NCBI GenBank assembly: GCA_904374795.1
Contig: CAJFEV010000003.1
Coordinates: forward strand, 1 to 41,801
Reading direction: 5' to 3'
Source: an uncultured Bacilli bacterium
GTDB lineage: Bacteria > Bacillota_I > Bacilli_A > RF39 > UBA660
DNA length: 41,801 nt
In this document: in pieces, positions 24,922 through 32,064 of the stretch
Numbering within the stretch: position 1 is the first letter of the stretch
Layout: each line of letters opens with the position of its first letter
Notes under the pieces: model-generated
What the model was told of the DNA's origin: nothing
Database searches by the model: none
The model's input: the letters and a program-made list of their open reading frames with translations, nothing else
Program-made: the position numbers and the translations under genes

Positions 24922-25926
24922 ATGATAAAAGTTGCAATTAATGGTTTTGGAAGAATTGGAAGACTTGCTTTTCGGCAAATGATTACAGGAACAGATTTTG
25001 ATGTTGTAGCGATTAATGATTTAACAAGTGCTGAAGATTTGGCGTACTATCTTAAGTATGATACAAATCATAGAAGATTTCATGAGGATAAAATTACAAG
25101 TGTGGATAACTACATAGTTATCAACAATATCAAGAAAATTCCTGTATATGCTGAGAAGGATCCAAGTAATTTACCTTGGAAGGACTTAGATGTTGATTTG
25201 GTTTTGGAATGTACAGGCTTATTTACTAAGTATGAAGATGCGATAAAACATATTGAAGCTGGCGCGAAAAAAGTGTTAATTTCAGCTCCTGGAAAAGGGG
25301 AGATGAAAACAGTTGTTTATGGTGTTAATGATGAAGTTTTAGATGGTAGTGAACAAATTGTTTCAGCTGCATCTTGTACAACGAATTGTTTAGCACCTGT
25401 TGTGCATGTTTTGGATAAAGAATTTGGTATTGTTAAAGGATATATGAGTACGATTCATGCGTATACTAATGATCAAGCTGCTTTAGATATTGCTCATAAA
25501 AAGGGGTATGCATCTCGTCGTGGAAGAGCTTGTGCGATGAATATTATTCCAGCTAGTACGGGCGCTGCTAGTGCGATTGGAAAAGTTTTACCGAATTTAG
25601 CTGGAAAATTGAATGGGGTTGCGTATCGCGTGCCTGTAAGTGATGGCTCAATGATCGATTTAGTGTTAGAACTTAATAAAAATGTAACGAGTGAAGAAAT
25701 TAATCAAGCTTTAGAAAAAAATGCTAATGATACTTTGAAAGTTACAAATGATCCAATTGTGTCTAGTGATGTGATTGGAATGAAATGCGGTTCCTTAGTA
25801 GATTTGCGTTTAACTACTGTTTTAGATGTGGATGGAAAACAGCTTGTTAAAGTTGTTGCTTGGTATGATAATGAAATGGGTTATACTAGTCAAATGATGA
25901 AAACTGCAAAATCTTTATTTCGTTAA
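24922..25926 (+). CDS. gap: Glyceraldehyde-3-phosphate dehydrogenase, type I
   Basis: A 334-residue GAPDH with an NAD-binding N-terminus INGFGRIGR, catalytic C152 in SAASCTTNC, H179 in STIHAY, and NIIPASTGAA. It makes 1,3-bisphosphoglycerate in glycolysis; pgk, tpiA and gpmI are downstream, but separated by other genes. A GAAGGAG site precedes the ATG. TACTAT at 24880-24885 is a possible -10. No CggR gene is next to it. Confidence 0.98.
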   Translation: MIKVAINGFGRIGRLAFRQMITGTDFDVVAINDLTSAEDLAYYLKYDTNHRRFHEDKITSVDNYIVINNIKKIPVYAEKDPSNLPWKDLDVDLVLECTGLFTKYEDAIKHIEAGAKKVLISAPGKGEMKTVVYGVNDEVLDGSEQIVSAASCTTNCLAPVVHVLDKEFGIVKGYMSTIHAYTNDQAALDIAHKKGYASRRGRACAMNIIPASTGAASAIGKVLPNLAGKLNGVAYRVPVSDGSMIDLVLELNKNVTSEEINQALEKNANDTLKVTNDPIVSSDVIGMKCGSLVDLRLTTVLDVDGKQLVKVVAWYDNEMGYTSQMMKTAKSLFR

Positions 25927-26060
25927 AGTTTTTTGCTGATTTTAGAATTATTGGTCATTCCCTTTATTTATTTTTAGGCGCATTGCTTGGCTGGATTGCA
26001 ATGATTTTAACAATTTTATCTGCAATATTTACATTAGAAGATAATAAAATCAACGTTTAA
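25927..26060 (+). pseudogene. C-terminal remnant of a DUF4064-like membrane protein
   Basis: Directly after the gap stop, one frame reads GHSLYLFLGALLGWIAMI and continues to LEDNKINV with stop TAA 26058-26060. This lines up with the C-terminus of the intact gene downstream (GNGIYLLSGAYLGWIAMI). Only about 40 residues remain and there is no start, so it is a truncated paralogue. Confidence 0.75.
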
Positions 26061-26104
26061 AGGCGTTGGTTTTTCTTTTTTCTTTTTAAAAATAATGTTA
26101 TACT
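26047..26104 (+). terminator. Terminator after gap/remnant and promoter of the next gene
   Basis: Stem ATCAACG/CGTTGGT (about 26048-26071, one G-T pair) and T-rich tail. TG-T-TATACT (26096-26104) is the extended -10 of the membrane-protein gene. Confidence 0.6.
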
Positions 26105-26127
26105 TTTATTAGAAGAGAGTGGTTATT

Positions 26128-26505
26128 TTGAAAAAGCTGAAAATAAATATTGCTTGTGGAGTTCTTGATATTTTAGCTTCTTTTTTATACTTTTTTTCGT
26201 TATTTTTAATTGGTACTTTTAATGGAGCAATAGGTGCATCTGATGGAACAGAAACATTAAGTCAAATGCTTTTAATCTTTGCAATTGTAGTTATTGTATT
26301 ACATATCGTGGCTTTTTTTCAATCAAAAAAGGTACATATTCGATTATTAGGCGTGATTTTTGGTTTAGTTGGAAACGGAATTTATTTGCTCTCTGGAGCG
26401 TATTTGGGCTGGATTGCAATGATTTTTACGATAATTGCCTCTGTCTTTATTTTAAGAGATAATCATTACTCTGTTTTAGATACTATTGAAGTAGTAAACA
26501 AATAA
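26128..26505 (+). CDS. DUF4064-like small membrane protein
   Basis: A 125-residue protein with four hydrophobic helices (about residues 5-27, 42-62, 72-90, 94-113), fitting DUF4064-type proteins. The function is unknown. TTG 26128 is preferred as start because AGAGAGTGG lies just before; an in-frame GTG is 9 bp upstream. A truncated copy precedes it, so the locus held a tandem pair. A strong terminator follows. Confidence 0.7.
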   Translation: MKKLKINIACGVLDILASFLYFFSLFLIGTFNGAIGASDGTETLSQMLLIFAIVVIVLHIVAFFQSKKVHIRLLGVIFGLVGNGIYLLSGAYLGWIAMIFTIIASVFILRDNHYSVLDTIEVVNK

Positions 26506-26539
26506 TTTCTTTTTTATGTATTTTGATTAATTGATTTGA

Positions 26540-26563
26540 AGTAGGTACATTACCTACTTTTTT
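26540..26563 (+). terminator. Strong terminator after the DUF4064-like gene
   Basis: Stem AGTAGGTA/TACCTACT (26540-26547, 26551-26558) with a 3-nt loop and six T. Confidence 0.9.
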
Positions 26564-26593
26564 GTCATGTTACTCTTGTCGATAAAATTTAAA

Positions 26594-26624
26594 TTGACGT
26601 GGGGGGGGGGTGTACTGATATAAT
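26594..26624 (+). promoter_or_regulatory. Promoter with a G10 tract in its spacer (probably phase-variable)
   Basis: TTGACG (26594-26599) and TATAAT (26619-26624, TG one base upstream) are 19 bp apart. The spacer is T, ten consecutive G (26601-26610), then TGTACTGA. Loss of two G would give the ideal 17-bp spacing. It drives the surface protein that starts 30 bp downstream. Confidence 0.75.
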
Positions 26625-26653
26625 AAAAATATCAATAGAAGGGAATAGAAAAA

Positions 26654-27523
26654 ATGAAACTTAAAAGATTTAAACAAAAAGATCCAAAGAAAACAGGAAT
26701 AATTTTATTTACTGTAGTTTGTGTACTTTTAGTAGCGGGAGTATTTTTTTATACATCTTTTGCGACATTCCAAGTACAAGAGGAGTTTAATATTATACAG
26801 GGAGAGGTACAAGATCCGGGAGATTTATATTTTGTTTTTTATGTAGATGGTGAGATAAGTAGGACTATGCCTCAAAAGGGTGATGGATATGTATTAGATT
26901 ATGAAAGTACAAATTGTACAAATGGTGCAAGTGTAGAATTAGATGAAAGTGATTGGTTTGTAAAAGTATTAAATATGACTATTACTAGAACTAAATGTAG
27001 TTTATATTTTGAAATTCCTGATGAAGTGATTTTGTATGATAATGGAAATAATTATGCTAATTTTTTTGGCAATAAAGCCATTGATGATTCATATGAGTAC
27101 ATTGGATTTGTTAATGAATATAGCGATAGTGAAGCTAGTCATGTACGTATTTGTACAACTGAAAATTTACATACAGAAAATTATAAATATCTTTATTTTC
27201 AAGTAGACTCTGGATTTCATGTTTCGGGAGGTTATACTGATGGTGTTAAATATTCTGAACCTATTTATTTGTACGAAACACAAGACTTGAATAAAATGTT
27301 TACCGTTGATTTTTCATTTGTTCCAGTTAGAACAGGTAGTTGGATGAGTGATTTAACTGAATTTTCTTCAATAAATCGATTTGATATTAACAATACCATA
27401 ATGGCTAATGGGTTTTGTATAGATTTTCAGGGAATTCTATCTACATTAGCTCCAGCTCCAGGATCTAGTTATCTTCAAATTAATATTTCAAAAATATGGC
27501 TTTCTAATTTAGAATATAGCTAA
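26654..27523 (+). CDS. Membrane-anchored surface protein with Cys-paired repeat domain
   Basis: A 289-residue protein with a cytoplasmic Lys-rich start, one membrane helix (about residues 15-35) and a long extracellular part. Residues about 55-122 form a domain with two cysteines (TNCTNGAS and RTKCSLYF) around GDGYVLDYES and WFVKVLN. The same pattern recurs in the protein at 32065-33590, so they are paralogues. Two more cysteines lie farther on (RICTTEN, NGFCIDF), making four outside the membrane. The ligand or role is unknown; exposure on the surface and the G10 promoter suggest an antigen or adhesin. A GAAGGGA site precedes the ATG. Confidence 0.75.
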   Translation: MKLKRFKQKDPKKTGIILFTVVCVLLVAGVFFYTSFATFQVQEEFNIIQGEVQDPGDLYFVFYVDGEISRTMPQKGDGYVLDYESTNCTNGASVELDESDWFVKVLNMTITRTKCSLYFEIPDEVILYDNGNNYANFFGNKAIDDSYEYIGFVNEYSDSEASHVRICTTENLHTENYKYLYFQVDSGFHVSGGYTDGVKYSEPIYLYETQDLNKMFTVDFSFVPVRTGSWMSDLTEFSSINRFDINNTIMANGFCIDFQGILSTLAPAPGSSYLQINISKIWLSNLEYS

Positions 27524-27532
27524 GAATCTTTT

Positions 27533-27580
27533 AAAAGAAATTGGTAAGTAATTGCTAATTTCTTTTATTTTGGGTATAAT
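27533..27580 (+). terminator. Terminator overlapping the pgk promoter
   Basis: Stem AAAAGAAATT/AATTTCTTTT (27533-27542, 27557-27566). TTGCTA (27552-27557) lies in the loop and gives a 17-bp spacer to TATAAT (27575-27580). Confidence 0.7.
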
Positions 27581-27605
27581 ATTTTTGGATAGTAGGGGAT
27601 GAAAT

Positions 27606-28817
27606 ATGAAACTTTGTTTACAAAATATGAATGTTCGAAATAAACGAGTTATTTTACGTGTAGATTATAATGTTCCAGTTGTAAATAATAAAATTTTAGA
27701 TGATTCAAAAATCAAAGAAACATTAGAAACTATTTTTTATTTACTTAATGAAAATTGTCAAATTGTTATTTTAAGTCATTTTGGTAAAATTCGTAATGAG
27801 CTCGATAAAAAGAAGTATTCTTTAGAGATTGTAGCGAAAAGATTGCAAGAACTTCTTAATCAAGAAGTATATTTTTCTAAAATTAATTTTGGACCTGAAG
27901 TTTTGGAGAGAGTAGAGGCAATGAAACCTAAAGAAATTTTGATGTTAGAAAATACTCGATTTATGGATTATCCTAAAAAACTTGAGAGTAAATGTGATCC
28001 TCAACTTGCTTTATTTTGGTCAAAGTTAGGAAGTGTTTTTGTCAATGATGCGTTTGCTACTGCTCATAGGCGTCATGCTTCTACTTATGGAATTTCTACT
28101 TATATTCCTAGTTGTATTGGCTTTTTGATGCAAAAAGAAATTGGTATGCTTGATAGGTTAGTTGTTCATGCTATACATCCATTTACTGTGATTATGGGTG
28201 GTGCTAAAATGGACGATAAAATCACTTTAATAGAAGCTTTACTTCCTAAATGTGAACATTTGCTTTGTGGAGGAGGAATAGCTAATACTTGCTTAAAAGC
28301 TTTAGGTTTTAATGTTGGGGAATCTATTGTTTCTGAAAATCCTGAAGTGTTAGAAAAAGTCAAAAAAATTCTTTTACAATATAAAGATAAAATCATGCTT
28401 CCATTAGATGTTATTGTTGGGAGCACATATGATAAAAATTACGTAAAATATAAACTTGTTAATCAGGTTGAAGATAATGATGTGATTTATGATATAGGAA
28501 CAAAAACTTTACAAAAATATCAATCCGTTATTGCTGATAGTCAAACCATTTTTCTAAATGGAACTGTTGGTCTTTATGAGGATATGCGTTTTGCAAATGG
28601 TACAAAAGAATTACTAAGAATGATTACTCTTTCTAAAGCTGTTACTGTTTGCGGTGGAGGAGACTCTGCTTCAAGTGTTCGTAATTTTGGTTTTGGAAAT
28701 AAATTTACCTATATATCGTCTGGCGGTGGCGCTACACTTGAATATTTGGCAAGTGGACATTTAGTTGCTTTAGATGCAATTAGAGAGGAGAGTACCATTG
28801 AAACCCTTGATATGTAA
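27606..28817 (+). CDS. pgk: Phosphoglycerate kinase
   Basis: A 403-residue PGK transferring phosphate from 1,3-bisphosphoglycerate to ADP. RVDYNVPV (usual RVDFNVP), VILSHFG, FVNDAFATAHRRHAS, GIGFLMQKEI-like GFLMQKEIGML, VIMGGAKMDDK and GGGDSASSV are all recognisable, so it should be active though somewhat divergent. It overlaps tpiA by 20 bp and forms a pgk-tpiA unit. Confidence 0.96.
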   Translation: MKLCLQNMNVRNKRVILRVDYNVPVVNNKILDDSKIKETLETIFYLLNENCQIVILSHFGKIRNELDKKKYSLEIVAKRLQELLNQEVYFSKINFGPEVLERVEAMKPKEILMLENTRFMDYPKKLESKCDPQLALFWSKLGSVFVNDAFATAHRRHASTYGISTYIPSCIGFLMQKEIGMLDRLVVHAIHPFTVIMGGAKMDDKITLIEALLPKCEHLLCGGGIANTCLKALGFNVGESIVSENPEVLEKVKKILLQYKDKIMLPLDVIVGSTYDKNYVKYKLVNQVEDNDVIYDIGTKTLQKYQSVIADSQTIFLNGTVGLYEDMRFANGTKELLRMITLSKAVTVCGGGDSASSVRNFGFGNKFTYISSGGGATLEYLASGHLVALDAIREESTIETLDM

Positions 28818-29535
28818 TTTAAAAATGGAACATAATTTACAAGATATTTTAAAATATAAACAGGAATTGGAAAATTGTGTTGGAAGTTTTTCTTTAGTTG
28901 TATGTCCACCTTATTGTTATTTGCCTGTTATGCATTCTAGATATTATAAAATTGGTGCTCAAGATGTTTCTCCGTATGGGAATGGAAGTTATACAGGAAG
29001 AGTGTCTGCGGAAACTTTAAAAAGTTTAGATGTATATGGTGTTTTAATTGGCCATAGTGAGATTGAAGAAACTTTTGAAAATAAACTAAAGAAATTACGC
29101 CGAGTTGTCAGCGAAGGAATGCATGCTTATGTTCTGATTAGTGAGACTAAGGAAGAACATGATTATCAATATACCTATGTCAAGCTTATGAACAAAATAC
29201 GGGCATATTTGTCACGAGTTTTACAAAAGGATTATAAAAATATTACGTTTATTTATGAACCATCTTGGTTAATTGGTGGAAATAATGCAATTGATTCTAA
29301 AGAACTTTCTAATTTATTTTATCAAATAAAAAAAGAATTACAATATGAGTATCGTTTTGACTTTCCTTTGTTCTATGGTGGAGGAATATCTTCTTCGAAT
29401 ATACGAGAATTGTATGAAAATGATGTGATTGATGGTTTATTGCTCGGAAATTTTTGTAAAAGAGCTAAAAATGTTGTCAACTTTTTGCAAAATGATGAAA
29501 ATTCGACAAGATTAGACACAAGTATACACAACTAG
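28798..29535 (+). CDS. tpiA: Triosephosphate isomerase
   Basis: A 245-residue TIM-barrel enzyme interconverting glyceraldehyde-3-phosphate and dihydroxyacetone phosphate. The catalytic residues are kept: K9 in NLKM (usual NWKM, so Trp is Leu), H86 in IGHSE and E154 in YEPSWLIGG; FYGGGISSSNI is the phosphate loop. TTG 28798 is the start, with GAGAGGAG upstream inside pgk; this gives the family's usual N-terminus MKPLICNLKM. A longer in-frame reading is not supported. Its 3' end contains the first 0A boxes of spo0A. Confidence 0.95.
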   Translation: MKPLICNLKMEHNLQDILKYKQELENCVGSFSLVVCPPYCYLPVMHSRYYKIGAQDVSPYGNGSYTGRVSAETLKSLDVYGVLIGHSEIEETFENKLKKLRRVVSEGMHAYVLISETKEEHDYQYTYVKLMNKIRAYLSRVLQKDYKNITFIYEPSWLIGGNNAIDSKELSNLFYQIKKELQYEYRFDFPLFYGGGISSSNIRELYENDVIDGLLLGNFCKRAKNVVNFLQNDENSTRLDTSIHN

Positions 29536-29577
29536 ACAATATCTTCTCTAGTAATTTGACAAAATCTCTGTTACTAT
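29502..29577 (+). promoter_or_regulatory. spo0A control region: four 0A-box-like sites and extended -10
   Basis: TTCGACA (29502-29508) is a perfect 0A box in reverse orientation. TTAGACA (29512-29518) and TTTGACA (29555-29561) differ by one base and CTAGACA (29532-29538) by two. Centres are 10, 20 and 23 bp apart. TG-T-TACTAT (29569-29577) is the likely -10. This fits binding of Spo0A at its own promoter. Confidence 0.6.
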
Positions 29578-29622
29578 TAAGGTGCGTGTTGTAAAGAGGA
29601 AGTACTTTAGAGGGAGAGGAAA

Positions 29623-30402
29623 ATGAAAACAAAAATTAACGCATTAGTAGTAGATGACAGTATGGAGTTTACGAGTAGTGTTAAGGAGTATTTCAAAAAC
29701 AACGCAGTAATCAATGTGGTAGATATTATTTCTGATGGAGAAAAGGTTGTTCCTTATATTCTTGAACATCAAGATAGTATTGATATCATTATTATGGATT
29801 TAATTATGCCAGGAAAAGATGGGCTGGCTATATTAGATGAATTGGAAAAAATGAAAATAAAAAAACATGTAATTATTTTATCTAGTTATCGTAAAGATTA
29901 TACGATAAGAATGACCGCTCATTTTGATGTTGATTATTATATGTTAAAGCCATGTGATTTAATATCTTTAGAAAATCGAATAAAAGAGATTATGGTTGAA
30001 AATAAAAATGAACTTTATGCAGATAAAAAGGTGAGTCATGAAGTTCAAATGCGGGTGACAGATTTGTTACATACACTAGGTGTTCCTTCACAAATTAAAG
30101 GATATCAATATTTACGTGAAGGTATATTAATGCTTTATCAATCTACTGGTTTGATTGGTGGAATTACTAAAGAAGTTTATCCGGAGATTGCACTTCGTTA
30201 CAATACAACAGCTTCACGTGTCGAAAGAGCTATTCGTCATGCAATTGAGGTTAGTTGGAATCGGGCTGATTATAATACTATGAATAAAATATTTGGTCAC
30301 AGTATTGATTATGATCGAGCAAAGCCAACAAATTCAGAATTTATGGTTACTTTGTCTGATGCACTTCGTTTAGAAAATAAAGTTTTACCTATTTTTAATT
30401 AG
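29623..30402 (+). CDS. spo0A: Sporulation master regulator Spo0A
   Basis: A 259-residue response regulator. The receiver domain has the acidic pair D11-D12, phospho-acceptor D59 in IIMDLIMPGKDG, S87/S88 and K109 in MLKPCD. The C-terminal Spo0A domain is diagnostic: GVPSQIKGYQYLREGI and TTASRVERAIRHAIEVSW form the recognition region. Phosphorylated Spo0A starts sporulation in Bacilli and Clostridia. In Bacillus it lies near spoIVB/recN; here it lies between tpiA and gpmI. An AGGGAGAGG site precedes the ATG, and a terminator follows. Confidence 0.97.
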   Translation: MKTKINALVVDDSMEFTSSVKEYFKNNAVINVVDIISDGEKVVPYILEHQDSIDIIIMDLIMPGKDGLAILDELEKMKIKKHVIILSSYRKDYTIRMTAHFDVDYYMLKPCDLISLENRIKEIMVENKNELYADKKVSHEVQMRVTDLLHTLGVPSQIKGYQYLREGILMLYQSTGLIGGITKEVYPEIALRYNTTASRVERAIRHAIEVSWNRADYNTMNKIFGHSIDYDRAKPTNSEFMVTLSDALRLENKVLPIFN

Positions 30403-30458
30403 TCCTAGTTAGGACCTTTTTTTGTTTTACGAACTTTTTTTCTATTTTGTGGTAAAAT
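30402..30458 (+). terminator. spo0A terminator and gpmI promoter
   Basis: Stem GTCCT/AGGAC (30402-30406, 30411-30415) with loop AGTT, C and seven T. TG-G-TAAAAT (30450-30458) is the gpmI extended -10. Confidence 0.75.
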
Positions 30459-30476
30459 ATAGTTGGAGAGAGATTT

Positions 30477-31982
30477 ATGAAAAAAATATTAACAGTTATA
30501 TTAGATGGGTTTGGTTGGAGTGATAATACGTTAGGTAATGCTGTGAAAATGGCACCTCCAAATAATTTTTTGGAATTATGGAAAAAGTATCCCCATACTT
30601 TACTTCAAGCTAGTGAAGAAGCTGTTGGTTTAGAACCTGGTCAGTTTGGTAATAGTGAAGTTGGACATATGACAATTGGTGCTGGAAGAAAAATTTTACA
30701 AAGTATTGCTTTAATTCGAGAATTTTTAAATGACGATGTAGAATTAAATGCGAATTTTTTAGATATGCTTGATTATTTACATGATACGGGTAAACCTTTA
30801 CATATAGTAGGATTACTAAGTGATGGTAAAGTACATTCTAGTTTTGATCATTTTTTACAAATGATTGATATTTTGTATAAACAAGAAATATCTAATGTAT
30901 ATTTTCATATTATAAGTGATGGAAGGGACACCGATCCAAAATCTTTATATACTTATGTTTCTAAATTAGAAGAAAAAATGAATGAAACAGGAGTTGGATA
31001 TATCGCTTCTATATGTGGACGTTATTATGCTATGGATCGTGATAAAAATTTTGATCGGACAAAAAGATATTATGATTTACTTGTTAAAGGTGAAGGTCTT
31101 TTTGCGTCTAGTATTCCTTTAATGATTCAAAAATGTTATGGAAATGATTTAACAGATGAGTTTTTGCCTCCGATTAAAACAAAGGATTTTCAGCCCATTC
31201 GAGATGACGATGCTGTTTTATGGATGAATTATCGAACAGATCGTGCAAAGCAAATTGTTAGTTCTTTTGTTCAAAGTAATTTCGAGGATTTTGCAGTCGT
31301 TCCCATGCCGAATTTGAAGGTTTATTCGTTTTTGCCAATTGACCCTAAAATTAAAACAAAGAATTTTTTAGAAAGAGAAAAAATTTCTAATCCTTTGGGG
31401 GTATATTTAGCTGATTTAGGTTTAACTCAAGCAAGAATTGCTGAAACTGAAAAATATGCACATGTTACCTATTTCTTTGATGCAGAAAGTAATGCATCTT
31501 TAGAAGGGTGTCAAAAATTTTTGATTCCATCTCCTAAAGTAGCTACCTACGATTTGAAACCAGAAATGAGTGCCATTGAAGTTACAAAAAAATGTGTAGC
31601 TTGTATGGAAAAGGATTATGATTTTATTTTAGTCAATTATGCTAATCCGGATATGGTAGGTCATACAGGAAATCTTGAGGCGGCAATTAAGGCTTGTGTT
31701 ACGGTAGACTTATGTTTGAAGATGCTTTATGAAAAAGCAGAAGAAAATTTTTATACCTTAATTGTTTTGGCTGATCATGGAAATGCCGATCAAATGTTAG
31801 ATGCTCAAGGAAATCCTGTAACAACACATACAACTAGCTTAGTTCCTTTTATTATAACTGATGAAAAAGTTTCTTTGAAAGAAAAAGGAGATTTAACAAA
31901 TGTTGCTTCAACTATTTTAGAATATATGGATATTACTGTGCCTAAAGAAATGAGAGATTCTGGTAGTTTATTTAAAAAGTAG
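30477..31982 (+). CDS. gpmI: 2,3-bisphosphoglycerate-independent phosphoglycerate mutase
   Basis: A 501-residue alkaline-phosphatase-superfamily mutase. The metal-binding ILDGFG (D10), nucleophile S60 in FGNSEVGHM, ISDGRDTDP, ICGRYYAMDRD, NYANPDMVGHTG and LADHGNAD are intact. It interconverts 3- and 2-phosphoglycerate. In many Firmicutes it sits between tpiA and eno; here spo0A precedes it and eno is absent from the window. The AGAGAG site is modest. Confidence 0.97.
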   Translation: MKKILTVILDGFGWSDNTLGNAVKMAPPNNFLELWKKYPHTLLQASEEAVGLEPGQFGNSEVGHMTIGAGRKILQSIALIREFLNDDVELNANFLDMLDYLHDTGKPLHIVGLLSDGKVHSSFDHFLQMIDILYKQEISNVYFHIISDGRDTDPKSLYTYVSKLEEKMNETGVGYIASICGRYYAMDRDKNFDRTKRYYDLLVKGEGLFASSIPLMIQKCYGNDLTDEFLPPIKTKDFQPIRDDDAVLWMNYRTDRAKQIVSSFVQSNFEDFAVVPMPNLKVYSFLPIDPKIKTKNFLEREKISNPLGVYLADLGLTQARIAETEKYAHVTYFFDAESNASLEGCQKFLIPSPKVATYDLKPEMSAIEVTKKCVACMEKDYDFILVNYANPDMVGHTGNLEAAIKACVTVDLCLKMLYEKAEENFYTLIVLADHGNADQMLDAQGNPVTTHTTSLVPFIITDEKVSLKEKGDLTNVASTILEYMDITVPKEMRDSGSLFKK

Positions 31983-31992
31983 TCGTTTAAAA

Positions 31993-32036
31993 AGGAAGAC
32001 TTTATACTTCTTTTTTTTTACTTCTTTTGATATAAT
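31993..32036 (+). terminator. Weak gpmI terminator and promoter of the second surface-protein gene
   Basis: Stem AGGAAG/CTTCTT (31993-31998, 32007-32012, one G-T pair) running into nine T, then TG-A-TATAAT (32028-32036). Confidence 0.55.
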
Positions 32037-32064
32037 TTTGAATAGTAAAAGGAGAATAGAAAAA

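Noticed and set aside
26577-26583. 0A-box-like TGTCGAT upstream of the G10 promoter
   Set aside because: A single imperfect box in an AT-rich gap is too weak to claim Spo0A control.
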